Origin: Ruegeria lacuscaerulensis
GTDB taxonomy: Bacteria > Pseudomonadota > Alphaproteobacteria > Rhodobacterales > Rhodobacteraceae
DNA length: 64,000 nucleotides
Assembly: GCF_013034685.1 (NCBI RefSeq)
Contig: NZ_WQGO01000005.1
Span: forward strand, 124,001-188,000
Reading direction: 5' to 3'
The position numbers and the translations under genes were made by a program. Below are positions 18,717 to 27,685 of the stretch, one piece after another; the stretch's first letter is position 1; the number at the start of each line of letters is the position of its first letter. A model generated the notes under the pieces. The model had not been told where the DNA came from. It saw only the letters and a program-made list of their open reading frames with translations, and made no database searches.

Positions 18717-19718
18717 ATGGCATTTAACCTCAAGGGCCGCAGCTTCCTCAAACTGCTCGACTTCAACCAGCGCGAACTGCGCTATCTTTTGGACCTGTCA
18801 CGCGACCTGAAACGTGCGAAATACGCCGGATCCGAGATTCAGCACCTGAAGGGCAAGAATATCTGCCTGATCTTTGAAAAGACTTCGACCCGGACCATGT
18901 GTGCCTTTGAAGTGGCGGCGATGGATCAGGGCGCGGGCGTCACCTATCTTGGGCCCTCGGGGTCGCAGATCGGGCATAAGGAAAGCATGAAAGACACCGC
19001 CCGCGTGCTGGGCCGGATGTTCGACGGGATCGAATACCGTGGCTTCGGTCAGAATCTGGCCGAAACGCTGTCCGACTATGCGGGTGTGCCCGTCTATAAC
19101 GGCCTGACGGACGAATTCCACCCGACCCAGATGCTGGCCGACCTGCTGACCATGCAGGAATATGGTGAAAAACCCTTGCATGACATCAAATATGCCTATG
19201 TTGGTGACGGGCGCTCGAACATGGGTCATTCGCTGATGATCGCGGGCTGCATGATGGGTATGGACGTGCGCATCGGCGCCCCGAAAGAGCTGTGGCCCTC
19301 GGACGAATTCCGAGGTCCCGCCGAAGAGGCCGCCGCGCGCTATGGCGCCAAGCTGACCATCACCGACGATCCGAAAGAGGCGGTGGACGGCGTGGACTTT
19401 ATCCATACCGATGTCTGGGTCTCGATGGGTGAGGCAGCCGAGGTCTGGGAAAGCCGGATCAAGGAGCTGACGCCTTATCAGGTCAACAGCGATCTGATGG
19501 CGGCGGCGAACAATCCGAACGTCAAATTCATGCATTGCCTGCCCGCTTTCCACAACACGGAAACCAAGGTGGGCGAGGACATCCATCAGAAATTCGGCAT
19601 CACCGAAATGGAAGTGACCGAAGAGGTGTTCGAAAGCCCCGCCGGGATCCAGTTCGAACAGGCCGAAAACCGGATGCACACCATCAAGGCGGTTCTGGTC
19701 GCCACATTAGGGAGCTGA
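18717..19718 (+). CDS. arcB: Catabolic ornithine carbamoyltransferase
   Basis: A 333-residue enzyme that phosphorolyses citrulline to ornithine and carbamoyl phosphate when acting catabolically. The carbamoyl-phosphate loop S57-T-R-T ([13 protein letters not shown]), the HPTQ segment ([13 protein letters not shown]) and [14 protein letters not shown] are all present. The 333-residue length and [22 protein letters not shown] segment fit the ArcB-like group. It lies between arcA and arcC, with only 3 bp to arcC, which supports the catabolic role. Confidence 0.95.
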   Translation: MAFNLKGRSFLKLLDFNQRELRYLLDLSRDLKRAKYAGSEIQHLKGKNICLIFEKTSTRTMCAFEVAAMDQGAGVTYLGPSGSQIGHKESMKDTARVLGRMFDGIEYRGFGQNLAETLSDYAGVPVYNGLTDEFHPTQMLADLLTMQEYGEKPLHDIKYAYVGDGRSNMGHSLMIAGCMMGMDVRIGAPKELWPSDEFRGPAEEAAARYGAKLTITDDPKEAVDGVDFIHTDVWVSMGEAAEVWESRIKELTPYQVNSDLMAAANNPNVKFMHCLPAFHNTETKVGEDIHQKFGITEMEVTEEVFESPAGIQFEQAENRMHTIKAVLVATLGS

Positions 19719-19721
19719 GCC

Positions 19722-20651
19722 ATGCGCATTGTCGTCGCCCTTGGGGGCAATGCGCTGCTGCGCCGCGGTCAGGCCTTGACCGCGGAGAACCAGCGCGAAA
19801 ACACCGCCATCGCCGCCGAGGCGCTGGCCACCATCGCCGAAGGCAACGAGCTGATCGTGACCCATGGCAATGGCCCACAGGTCGGCCTGCTGGCGCTGCA
19901 AGGCAATGCTTACAAACCGGACGAAGCCTACCCGCTGGACGTGTTGGGGGCCGAGACCGAAGGCATGATCGGCTATATGGTCGAACAGGAGCTGGGCAAC
20001 CGCCTGCCGCAGGAAACCCCTCTGGCCACGCTGCTGACCATGATCGAGGTCGACGCCAAGGACCCCGCCTTTGACAACCCGACCAAGTTCATCGGGCCTA
20101 TTTATGAAAAGGCCGAGGCCGAACGGCTGGCCTCTGACAAGGGTTGGGACATCCGCGCCGATGGCGACAAATGGCGGCGCGTGGTCGCCTCACCCCTGCC
20201 CAAGCGGATTTTCCAGATCCGGCCGATCAAATGGTTGTTGGAGAAACAGACCGTGGTGATCTGCGCCGGTGGCGGCGGAATCCCCACCGTCTATAACGAC
20301 GCGGGTACGCTGGAGGGGATCGAAGCGGTGATCGACAAGGATCTGGCCTCGGAACTGCTGGCTCGCGAAGTGGGGGCGGACCTGTTCATTTCAGCCACCG
20401 ATGCGGACAGCGTCTATTTGGACTGGGGCACTGATGATCAACGTGGCATCAAGACGGCAACACCTGATGCGATCGACGCCTATGATTTCGCCGCAGGCTC
20501 GATGGGTCCCAAGGTGGATGCAGCGGTTCAGTTCGCCCGCTTGACCGGCAAATCCGCCGCCATCGGCGCCCTGGCTGATCTGGCTGGGATCGTGGCCGGT
20601 ACCAAGGGAACGACCATCCGCGACGACGCTGGTGAAACCGTGTTTCACTAA
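19722..20651 (+). CDS. arcC: Carbamate kinase
   Basis: A 309-residue kinase that transfers the phosphate of carbamoyl phosphate to ADP, releasing carbamate and ATP. It begins with [17 protein letters not shown], and shows [16 protein letters not shown] and [14 protein letters not shown], all characteristic. The substrate-binding segment [29 protein letters not shown] is intact. It is the last gene of the arginine operon and converges on the gene at 20737-22059. Confidence 0.95.
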   Translation: MRIVVALGGNALLRRGQALTAENQRENTAIAAEALATIAEGNELIVTHGNGPQVGLLALQGNAYKPDEAYPLDVLGAETEGMIGYMVEQELGNRLPQETPLATLLTMIEVDAKDPAFDNPTKFIGPIYEKAEAERLASDKGWDIRADGDKWRRVVASPLPKRIFQIRPIKWLLEKQTVVICAGGGGIPTVYNDAGTLEGIEAVIDKDLASELLAREVGADLFISATDADSVYLDWGTDDQRGIKTATPDAIDAYDFAAGSMGPKVDAAVQFARLTGKSAAIGALADLAGIVAGTKGTTIRDDAGETVFH

Positions 20652-20677
20652 CAGGGAGACGTCGCAAGCAAAGCAGA

Positions 20678-20695
20678 ACGGGCCGTCGTGCCCGT
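20678..20695. terminator. Short hairpin between convergent genes
   Basis: ACGGGC and GCCCGT form a 6-bp stem with a CGTCGT loop. It lies between the end of arcC and the end of the convergent TPR gene. No strong T-tract follows on either strand, so it may be a weak or Rho-assisted terminator. Confidence 0.35.
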
Positions 20696-20736
20696 CAATT
20701 GGCGTCCGAGTGTTTCGGCACATTCGGGTTTTCTTG

Positions 20737-22059
20737 CTAACCCGCGGCTTTCAATTGCGACAGCACAGCGCTCGCGTGATCGGGATTGATGTATAGCCTG
20801 TTCAGCGCGACAGAAGGATGAAAATCGGGCCAAATCTGTGCCAGTTCTGAAAGAAGCACTTTTGCCATATCTGTCTGACCATCAGCTTGATAGGAGGCGG
20901 CTTTGAAAAGCAGTGTCAACTCACTGACGGGACCTCCGGAAGCAATGGCCGTATCAAAGGCCGAGATAGCGGCTTCGTAGTTGCCCAAATGGAAACTCGC
21001 GACGCCAAAAATGTTTCGATGTGCGTGATGCAATCCCGCAGCTCTGCGTGGCTGTTCCGGGTCAGAAATCATCTGAGCGGATTTAAAATCACCTGTCAGT
21101 AAAAAGATCACCGCGCTGAAATCCAAAACCCGCGCATCCATGTCGCTGAGTTTGAAAGCCCGATCCGCTAATTCTTTTGCGGTTTCCAAGTCGCCCGAAG
21201 CAAAAGCCAGCCATGCTTGAGACGAGATTGACCAACCATTCGTCGGGTCAAGATCGACCGCCTTTTGTGACATCTGCGACGCTTCGCGAAGCATCGCCTG
21301 CCGCCGGGTTTCTTCTGGGGACAGAATAGCCAGAGTTGACAGGCTGTGCGCAGCACCTGCATAGCCGCCTGAATATTCGGGATCGATGCGGATGGCCTCT
21401 TTGAACATTTGCGTGGCCGAATTCTGATGATCTGTATCCGCTATGGGAAACAAAAGTTCGCTGGCCTTTTGCGACATGTTGGCAGCCTGCAATGTTGCCA
21501 TTGATTTTGCCGCCAGAGCCAGCCGTTCCTGCGCAGCATTGCTTGCGTTTTCTGTTTCTGAGGGTTGCGGCGTTTCCTTAAAAGACATCCAGAATACAAC
21601 TGCCAAACTGACGATCGCGCCGACCATCAGAATGGGCCAGAGCGCTGACATTCGCCTTCCCTGAGCACGCGCATGTTGTGGTCCTGGCCGATCTGCCTGC
21701 GACCGTGCTTCGAACCGCGGCGTATAGTGGCCTTTGTCGATATGGATATGCACTGGGTCATCCGCACCATCCGCGCCATAATATTCCGCGAGCGCCCGTC
21801 GCAACCTACGCGCATCAACCCGAACAACGTTGTCGCTGCCCTTGGTGGGGTCGCGCCCATAAACATCCTGCGCGATAATTTTGCCGACAATGGCTTGCCC
21901 CCGACCGTGCAGGCTTTCGTCGACAACGTAAGTCAGAAAGTCCTGCAACCGCGCCGAGGCTGACAACTGCGGGCTGTTGAGAACTCTGGCCAACGCCTCT
22001 CGGATCTGGGCTTCGGCCAAAGGCTCGTCACGCTTTTCCATATTCGATGCGCCGCTCAT
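20737..22059 (-). CDS. Membrane-anchored TPR protein with N-terminal wHTH-like domain
   Basis: A 440-residue protein of unknown function. The N-terminal ~115 residues carry the pattern SARLQDFLTYVVDESL, then IIAQDVYGRDPTKGSDNVVRVDARRLRRALAEYY. This recurs in alphaproteobacterial TPR and adenylate-cyclase-like proteins and is thought to be a winged-helix DNA- or partner-binding domain. One membrane helix follows (about 138-158, WPILMVGAIVSLAVVFW). The rest is TPR-like repeats (for example EAIRIDPEYSGGYAGAAHSL and YEAAISAFDTAIASGG). The topology resembles CadC/ToxR-type one-component membrane regulators. It is divergent from a sulfatase gene with 459 bp between, which may be its target; that is inference. 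Confidence 0.65.
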   Translation of the reverse strand: MSGASNMEKRDEPLAEAQIREALARVLNSPQLSASARLQDFLTYVVDESLHGRGQAIVGKIIAQDVYGRDPTKGSDNVVRVDARRLRRALAEYYGADGADDPVHIHIDKGHYTPRFEARSQADRPGPQHARAQGRRMSALWPILMVGAIVSLAVVFWMSFKETPQPSETENASNAAQERLALAAKSMATLQAANMSQKASELLFPIADTDHQNSATQMFKEAIRIDPEYSGGYAGAAHSLSTLAILSPEETRRQAMLREASQMSQKAVDLDPTNGWSISSQAWLAFASGDLETAKELADRAFKLSDMDARVLDFSAVIFLLTGDFKSAQMISDPEQPRRAAGLHHAHRNIFGVASFHLGNYEAAISAFDTAIASGGPVSELTLLFKAASYQADGQTDMAKVLLSELAQIWPDFHPSVALNRLYINPDHASAVLSQLKAAG

Positions 22060-22196
22060 CTCAGAGTCGCTTAAGTCAACAAAAACAGGTTTCTAAACCG
22101 GTATGAAGTCACGGTTTCACGTCGTATTTCACCGTATAACCCCTATCGGGTCCTTTCAACCGCGCTCATGCTGCCATGCATGGCTCTGCATATTGA

Positions 22197-22457
22197 CAGA
22201 TCGGAACTATACCTTCGACGGTCGAATTGTACCTGCCGGACCGGCAGGTGCTTATCACGCAGCTTCGGCAATCCAACGTAGTCTTCGCCGAAATCTGACG
22301 CGACTACGAGCTGCTGGCCGGTGACCTGAACGCTCTGATCCGATGCCGTCCCAGCTCGCATCCGGGAACACAGGCCGAACGCGACCTTCTGCTTGAAAGC
22401 CTGCAGGGGCTGGTCCGCGAAATCGAAACCGTACTTGAACGCAATCTTGGGGGCTGA
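22197..22457 (+). pseudogene. Relic of a small gene with an in-frame TGA
   Basis: One frame reads VELYLPDRQVLITQLRQSN, then VVFAEI, a TGA stop at 22296-22298, then RDYELLAGDLNALI and AERDLLLESLQGLVREI up to a TGA at 22455. Sequence before and after the stop has the same acidic, Leu-rich helical character, so I read it as one ~80-residue protein interrupted by a nonsense codon. No good start codon remains upstream. No function is known to me. A TGC or TGT to TGA change would explain the stop. Confidence 0.4.
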
Positions 22458-22518
22458 ACGCCAGCCGCGCGGATCCGATCAACTTGTTGGAAACAGCATA
22501 GAGGAAAGGGAAACTGAA

Positions 22519-24210
22519 ATGAAATTTAGTCTGGCAATCTGTGGCGCAGCGGCAGCTGTGCTTTCGTCGGATGTGGCGGCTCAGCCCATCATCCACGACG
22601 CCGAACATTACATCCTTCATGCTCAGCACGGCGAGCGGTGGGCGACCGAAGATGCCGCGCTTCAGGAAAAACTCGATGCGCTTGCGGCTGAACACGGCAC
22701 CAAACCCAACATCATCCACATCATGTGGGACGACACCGCCGTGGGCGAGGTTGGCATCCCCGAAATTCAGGCCGTGCGTGGGTTCGAGACCCCCAATATG
22801 AACCAGATGGCGGATGAAGGGATCAACTTCATGCGCATGTATACCGAACCCGCTTGCACCCCCACGCGGGCTGCATTTCAGACCGGCCGCTACGCCGTGC
22901 GCAGCGGGATGCACACAGTGTCCTTCCCCGTTGAATATTCAGGCATGGATGCTGAGGAGGTGACCATTGCCGAGGTCCTCTCGGGTGCCGGGTACAACAC
23001 CGCGTTTTACGGCAAGTGGCACCTGGGGGATACCGAGTTCTCATACGCCCACAACCAGGGTTATGACGAGGCCTTGTTTACCCCCTACAATCAGGTTCCG
23101 TCGATGTGGATACCGCAGGCCGAGGTCGGCAACGTGATCACCGGCCTCTATCCGGACTTCTATGGTGAAGACAAATATGACATCGACAACTCCTGGCAGC
23201 CGTTGGGTCAGGTCTGGACGCTTGAGGGAACCAAAGGCGGCGAGACGCTGGAATGGGGCCCGCCGCCCAATATCGAGAACTATTGGGATATCGAAACAGA
23301 AGCGCAGCGCCGGACACTGGCGTTCATCGACAAGAGTGTCGAGGAGCAAAAGCCTTTTTTCATCGCTTACCACCCGATCCTGGCGGCATTTTTTCCTGAT
23401 CCGCGCAAGACGCAGAAAGACACGGCCAACAAGAACCTTGCGCAAGAAGGTCTGGTTGCAATCGATCAATTCGTGGGAGAGTTGTTTGACTATCTCGAGG
23501 CCAAGGGCATCGCCGAAAATACGCTGGTGATCGTGATGGCCGACAATGGTCCATTCATTCACTACGGGCCGCGTGGCATGGTCGAGACGCTGTATACAGG
23601 CGGTAAGGGTGACTTTACCGAAGGCGGTGTGCGGGTTCCGGCAATCGCGAAGTGGCCGGGTGTGATTGAGCCCGATCAGATCGTGGGGGACATCTTGCAT
23701 GTCAGCGACCTTTTCACCACCTTCGCGCGCCTTGGAGGTGCGATGGATGCCATCCCAACCGACCGGGTGATCGACGGTGTCGATCAGACCTCGCTGTTGC
23801 TGAACGGAGACGGCTTCAGCCGCCGCGACTATGTCATGATCTATCAGGGTCCCAACCTGTCGGCTGGCGTCAAGGGCCGGTTCAAGCGGGATTGGAAAAA
23901 CGCAACTCCCGGCCTGTCGAAGAACGAGTTCTATGATCTCTATACCGACCCGCGCGAGAAAACCGGCGAGATGATCGAGCAGTTCCACATCAAGTCGATG
24001 TTCAATCGCCAACGCGCTCGGCACGAGCTGTGGATGGACCAATATCCGAACCGTCCCGATCCAACTCCGGGGCCTGCCCTGACGGGTATCGCAAACGAAC
24101 GGCCCGAGACGCGGCAGCTTTATACCGCGCCAGTCGAGGTCGAGAATTTGCCCTTCACGCCCGAGCAGATCAACAACTATCCGCGTCCGTTCTCGGATAG
24201 TGACATGTAA
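22519..24210 (+). CDS. Periplasmic arylsulfatase
   Basis: A 563-residue type I sulfatase. The ATG at 22519 follows a GAGGAAAGGG site and gives a clean signal peptide (MKFSLAICGAAAAVLSSDVAAQ); the frame is open further upstream but without a signal sequence. Metal-binding Asp71-Asp72 lie in IIHIMWDDTAVGE. The sulfatase motif C-x-P-x-R is CTPTR with Cys113, the residue oxidised to formylglycine by a maturase not present in this window. FYGKWHLGD and VIVMADNGPFIHYGP supply further conserved residues. Substrate is unknown; Roseobacter sulfatases often act on algal or aromatic sulfate esters. A strong terminator follows 14 bp after the stop. Confidence 0.9.
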   Translation: MKFSLAICGAAAAVLSSDVAAQPIIHDAEHYILHAQHGERWATEDAALQEKLDALAAEHGTKPNIIHIMWDDTAVGEVGIPEIQAVRGFETPNMNQMADEGINFMRMYTEPACTPTRAAFQTGRYAVRSGMHTVSFPVEYSGMDAEEVTIAEVLSGAGYNTAFYGKWHLGDTEFSYAHNQGYDEALFTPYNQVPSMWIPQAEVGNVITGLYPDFYGEDKYDIDNSWQPLGQVWTLEGTKGGETLEWGPPPNIENYWDIETEAQRRTLAFIDKSVEEQKPFFIAYHPILAAFFPDPRKTQKDTANKNLAQEGLVAIDQFVGELFDYLEAKGIAENTLVIVMADNGPFIHYGPRGMVETLYTGGKGDFTEGGVRVPAIAKWPGVIEPDQIVGDILHVSDLFTTFARLGGAMDAIPTDRVIDGVDQTSLLLNGDGFSRRDYVMIYQGPNLSAGVKGRFKRDWKNATPGLSKNEFYDLYTDPREKTGEMIEQFHIKSMFNRQRARHELWMDQYPNRPDPTPGPALTGIANERPETRQLYTAPVEVENLPFTPEQINNYPRPFSDSDM

Positions 24211-24223
24211 CGCCGCTGGTACG

Positions 24224-24253
24224 GGTCAGAGCCCCTTGGGGCTCTGACCTTTT
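24224..24253 (+). terminator. Rho-independent terminator of the sulfatase gene
   Basis: GGTCAGAGCCCC and GGGGCTCTGACC pair perfectly over 12 bp around a TT centre and are followed by TTTTC. It lies 14 bp after the sulfatase stop. Confidence 0.92.
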
Positions 24254-24579
24254 CAAGCTGGAAACAGATTTCTCAACGTGATTTTGCAACTCAGCCCCCC
24301 GGAGTTCTATCGCTTTTTATAAACGATCATCCGGCGCTTGCTGAAATCCGTCATCAGTTTCATCGAGTGAGATTTTGCAGGCACGTTGCAGGGCACCTTT
24401 GTGCTGACCCAGTACTTTTTGTATCCCACCCGGCTATTTCCAACTTAACTCTGGTGAATTTGTATTTGTGTGTCCGTCGATATGGATTTTGAAAACCCTG
24501 ACGTCGCGCCCGTTGCTTGCAGCGGGCCTCGACAATTCGAGATTGAACCCATCGCTGGGTGATCGAAAACGTCAGATCC
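24254..24579. other. Non-coding spacer
   Basis: About 330 bp between the sulfatase terminator and a minus-strand gene. An open minus-strand frame at 24360-24593 is rich in Arg, Gln and Cys with no recognisable features. No repeats were found. Confidence 0.4.
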
Positions 24580-24999
24580 TCAAGGATTTTCATCTGGTTG
24601 CGGTCGGCTGGACCAGAGGATCAACAGCAGGAAGGAAATGTTGAGGGCAACGTTTAAGGGCGCTCCGACCAAGACCGAGCCAGTGCTGTCGGTGCAAAAC
24701 CAGACCCATGCGGTGATCTGTGCCACTTTGGCTGCAGCGGCAGGGGATATCGGCACAACGTAGGTTCCCAACGCCCATTGCATCGCGCCTAGCCCGGCCG
24801 TCAGACCGCCAACAATTGCAAGCAATAATGGCGCTGGGACGGTGATATCGGCTGCAACCGAGTGGATCGGCCAATACGCCACTGTCAGAAAGATATGCGC
24901 CAGACTGTGCAAGGCAGGCAGTGCGGTCAATGTAAATAGAACTCCGGTGGCGACCAATGCCGTGCCCGACCGTCGCATCGCGATGTGTTGTGGGGTCAT
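24580..24999 (-). CDS. Small integral membrane protein, unknown function
   Basis: A 139-residue protein with four predicted membrane helices: ALVATGVLFTLTALPALHSL, APLLLAIVGGLTAGLGAMQWALG, a segment around AAKVAQITAWVWFCTDSTGSVLVG and NVALNISFLLLILW. Conserved-looking polar residues in the helices include His and Trp, but I do not recognise the family with certainty. It is divergent from an XRE regulator with 103 bp between, an arrangement common for a regulator and its target, so control by that regulator is plausible. Confidence 0.6.
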   Translation of the reverse strand: MTPQHIAMRRSGTALVATGVLFTLTALPALHSLAHIFLTVAYWPIHSVAADITVPAPLLLAIVGGLTAGLGAMQWALGTYVVPISPAAAAKVAQITAWVWFCTDSTGSVLVGAPLNVALNISFLLLILWSSRPQPDENP

Positions 25000-25102
25000 G
25001 ACGCCCTCCTTTCGATGGTGTCCTTCATGCGGTCGGGGCGGGTCGAGATCAATTACGTCAGAGGTAAGTGATTTCTACCTGCAGGGTCACTAAGGTGGCA
25101 CC

Positions 25103-25870
25103 ATGACCCCTTATTCCAGTTTGCTGAAAGAATGGCGGAAGCATCGGCGGATGAGCCAGCTTGACCTGGCGACCGAAGCCGATGTCAGTGCGCGACATAT
25201 TTCCTTTCTCGAAACCGGCCGGTCTCGACCCAGCCCGGATATGATCCTTCATCTTTCGGACGTTATGGATGTACCTGTCGACGCCAGAAACCAGATGCTG
25301 CAGGCAGAAGGTTTTGCCGCCCGTTTTGCCAAAACTCCCTTTGATGACGCCGCCATGGCCCCGATCCGCGATGCCGTAGAATGGACACTGAAACGGCATG
25401 ACCCCTACCCGGGGATTGTGTTGGATCGGGTTTGGAGGATTGTCAGATTGAACAAAGCGGCCGAGCTTCTGTTTGCACCGCTTGGGATCGAAACCGGGCA
25501 AAGCCTGTTGGCGCTTGTTACAAGCCCGGTCATGGCCGAGCTGGTAGAAAACTGGCCCGAGGTTGCGCATCATACAATGCTGCGTTTGCGCTCGGAAAGC
25601 GCGAATGCTGGCGGGTTGCCCGAATTGGACGCTGCGGCCAAGGCGCTTGCGCCCTATGCAAGCATCCACAGGGATATGGTTCCCGGTCCAACGGTTCCGG
25701 CGATCTATCGTTTTGGGGAGCAACGGGTGTCGATGTTTGGGACTGTTGCGCAATTCAGCACCGTGACGGATGTCACTCTGGATGACTTGAAGATCGAACT
25801 GTTCTTTCCATCCGACGAAGCAAGCGCAAGTTTTCTGAGGGAAACCTCAAGTCCGCGACATGGCGGGTAG
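25103..25870 (+). CDS. XRE-family regulator with MmyB-like domain
   Basis: A 255-residue transcriptional regulator. Residues about 7-62 are a helix-turn-helix (LKEWRKHRRMSQLDLATEADVSARHISFLETGRSRPSPDMIL). The C-terminal ~170 residues match the MmyB-like ligand-binding fold, a PAS-like domain, with PGIVLDRVWRIVRLNKAAELLF. Members of this family have been linked to fatty-acid or small-molecule sensing. It is divergent from the four-helix membrane protein gene; the 103-bp spacer contains a loose inverted pair AGTGA and TCACT around 25067-25092. Confidence 0.85.
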   Translation: MTPYSSLLKEWRKHRRMSQLDLATEADVSARHISFLETGRSRPSPDMILHLSDVMDVPVDARNQMLQAEGFAARFAKTPFDDAAMAPIRDAVEWTLKRHDPYPGIVLDRVWRIVRLNKAAELLFAPLGIETGQSLLALVTSPVMAELVENWPEVAHHTMLRLRSESANAGGLPELDAAAKALAPYASIHRDMVPGPTVPAIYRFGEQRVSMFGTVAQFSTVTDVTLDDLKIELFFPSDEASASFLRETSSPRHGG

Positions 25871-25951
25871 AATACGGTCGAGCGTCTTGACGGCAAACCC
25901 TGATCAAATGATCATCGGTTTACTGTCATGGGGTGCCCTGAAGGAAAACCG

Positions 25952-26749
25952 ATGGAAGTGTTTGGTAGTGAAGCCCAGCGACACATGTCCACCACTGGCG
26001 AGCATCTTTTGCATCTGCTGGGGGATGACCCTCGGTTCTGTAGCCATGGGCGGGGTATTCAGGTTTCCAATGAGTATAGCGAGGCCTTGGATGATGCCTA
26101 TGCAATGGCCCGGATCCTTGGCGTGACCGCGATTGAGAGCATACCACGCCCTGAGGTTGCGAAAACGCTGGCAAAAATTGAAAGCCAGGGTTTCAAAACA
26201 GATACGATAGCCTGCTATCTGGGAGGCCTGAATTGCGTTGACGTCGCGCACCACGTTGTCGAGACGCGGGCGCTGCCCGAAGATTTGACCGTGCACGTGA
26301 TTGATCGCGACTCTCCGCCGGAATGGCTGGAAGCTTTTGCCGAAGTTGCATTGAGCCACGGAGTTTTGCCGCCGATCGGACCGGTTATGCGTGGAGTGTC
26401 CCGGCCCGGGTTTGCCATGGTCGCCGTTGACAGGTCGGGTACACCGGTCGCAACCGCGGGCTCGGTTCTGTGTCATCCACCCAGCAGCCCGTTGCATCGT
26501 CGCGCGCAATGGGGTCAGCTTTCGACCAAACCCGAGCGTATGGGCGAGGGGATTGCGACAATCTTGGGGGCAATGGCTCTGATACACTCTCATGAACAGC
26601 TTGGCGCCACCGGGTTCAAGACGGGCATTGCGCCCGGCAATGTTGCGTCTGCCTATTTGTGTGAAAGGCTTGGATTGCAGGACAGCGGCAGCGACATTGT
26701 CGCGATCATTGACCCGAAGCTTTTCGCAGAAGACCGGTTGACCAAATGA
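25952..26749 (+). CDS. GNAT-like N-acetyltransferase
   Basis: A 266-residue protein whose C-terminal ~110 residues look like a GNAT fold: GFAMVAVDRSGTPVATAGSVLC (beta strands), QWGQLSTKPERMGEGIATILGAMALIHSHEQLG (acetyl-CoA loop and helix) and APGNVASAYLCERLGLQ, the typical last motif. The N-terminal ~130 residues are poorly conserved. I chose the ATG at 25952 because an AAGGA site lies 6 bp upstream; an ATG at 25928 is the alternative. Substrate is unknown. It follows the XRE gene by 81 bp and may share its control. Confidence 0.65.
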   Translation: MEVFGSEAQRHMSTTGEHLLHLLGDDPRFCSHGRGIQVSNEYSEALDDAYAMARILGVTAIESIPRPEVAKTLAKIESQGFKTDTIACYLGGLNCVDVAHHVVETRALPEDLTVHVIDRDSPPEWLEAFAEVALSHGVLPPIGPVMRGVSRPGFAMVAVDRSGTPVATAGSVLCHPPSSPLHRRAQWGQLSTKPERMGEGIATILGAMALIHSHEQLGATGFKTGIAPGNVASAYLCERLGLQDSGSDIVAIIDPKLFAEDRLTK

Positions 26750-26942
26750 GCCGTGCAAAAGGGAGATGCCGTATTCTGTCACCAACACGTGAAAGGGCCC
26801 GGCTGAAACGTTTTTGAAAAACAATGTGGGGCGCAAAATTGTTGCACTGGCAAAGCTTATGAACCTTGGGCCCGCACCTGTGATGCCGCAGAAATCAAAC
26901 CCGACAGGTCAGGCCTGAGTGTACAAACCCCGGAGTCGCAAA

Positions 26943-27542
26943 ATGTCAAAGTCCAATCAGATTAAGAAAATTCAAACGCAGGGTGTGCACCACATCACGA
27001 TCAACGGAGCGGACCGACAGACGTCGATTGATTTCTGGGAAGGGGTTCTGGGAATGCCGTTCATTTTTGATCAGCCGAATCTCGACAATCCTAACGAGGG
27101 GCATCTGTATTTTGACCCCGGCGATGGGCGCCTCATCACAATTTTTACCAATGAAGACCGGAAACCGGATGCGACCCCTGTACCAGAGGCCATCGGGTCT
27201 TTGCATCATCTCGCTTTCAACGTCAGCCAAGCCACATTCTGGCAAGTGGCAGCGCGTTTGGATGCGCGGGGCGTTGATAACACGGGTCCCGTCGATCGGG
27301 GCTTCATGGATTCGATCTATTTCCGCGATCCGCTGGGGCTCCGGCTTGAAATCGCAAGCTATAGGTTCGAACCGCCCGAAGGCTGTCGCCATGCCGATGT
27401 ACTGCTAAAAGCGCATAAACTTCGCGTCGCGCGCGGGGATCATCACATCAACCGGGAACATCTGGCAGATGCAATCGAAATGCTGGTTGAACAGAGTCAA
27501 AATTCGCTGTCGGCGGATCGCTCTGTGCGCAAGGGATACTGA
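26943..27542 (+). CDS. VOC-family dioxygenase/glyoxalase-like protein
   Basis: A 199-residue vicinal-oxygen-chelate protein. Two beta-alpha-beta-beta-beta modules are visible: GVHHITINGADRQTSIDFWEGVLGM and LHHLAFNVSQATFWQVAARLDARGV. Likely metal ligands are the His in GVHHI, the His in LHHLAF and the Glu in LRLEIASYRF, as in ring-cleaving dioxygenases. The ATG at 26943 follows a GGAG site; upstream in-frame sequence adds 8 residues at most. Substrate cannot be told from the sequence. A strong two-way terminator follows. Confidence 0.8.
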   Translation: MSKSNQIKKIQTQGVHHITINGADRQTSIDFWEGVLGMPFIFDQPNLDNPNEGHLYFDPGDGRLITIFTNEDRKPDATPVPEAIGSLHHLAFNVSQATFWQVAARLDARGVDNTGPVDRGFMDSIYFRDPLGLRLEIASYRFEPPEGCRHADVLLKAHKLRVARGDHHINREHLADAIEMLVEQSQNSLSADRSVRKGY

Positions 27543-27614
27543 AGATCTTTGGCCTTTCGCACTAAAGAGTGAGGCGGTGATCCGGTAGGGTTCTGAAGCC
27601 GCCAGAATTGGAAA

Positions 27615-27650
27615 GAAAAGACCGGGCTTGCGTTGAAGCCCGGTCTTTTC
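27615..27650. terminator. Perfect bidirectional terminator
   Basis: GAAAAGACCGGGCTT and AAGCCCGGTCTTTTC pair over 15 bp with a 6-base loop (GCGTTG). The arms end in A-rich and T-rich runs, so it can stop transcription from the VOC gene on the plus strand and from gabD on the minus strand. Confidence 0.95.
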
Positions 27651-27685
27651 TTTGGTGCCGCGGGGTCAGATCCTGCCCGATAAGG

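Noticed and set aside
24360-24593. A minus-strand open frame of 77 codons rich in Arg and Gln, considered as a transposase remnant.
   Set aside because: No transposase motif or flanking repeats are visible, and it runs into the sequence of the adjacent membrane protein gene.
25067-25092. AGTGA and TCACT inverted pair between the divergent membrane-protein and XRE genes, considered as an operator.
   Set aside because: Only five bases pair, which is too little to separate from chance, so it is mentioned only in the regulator entry.
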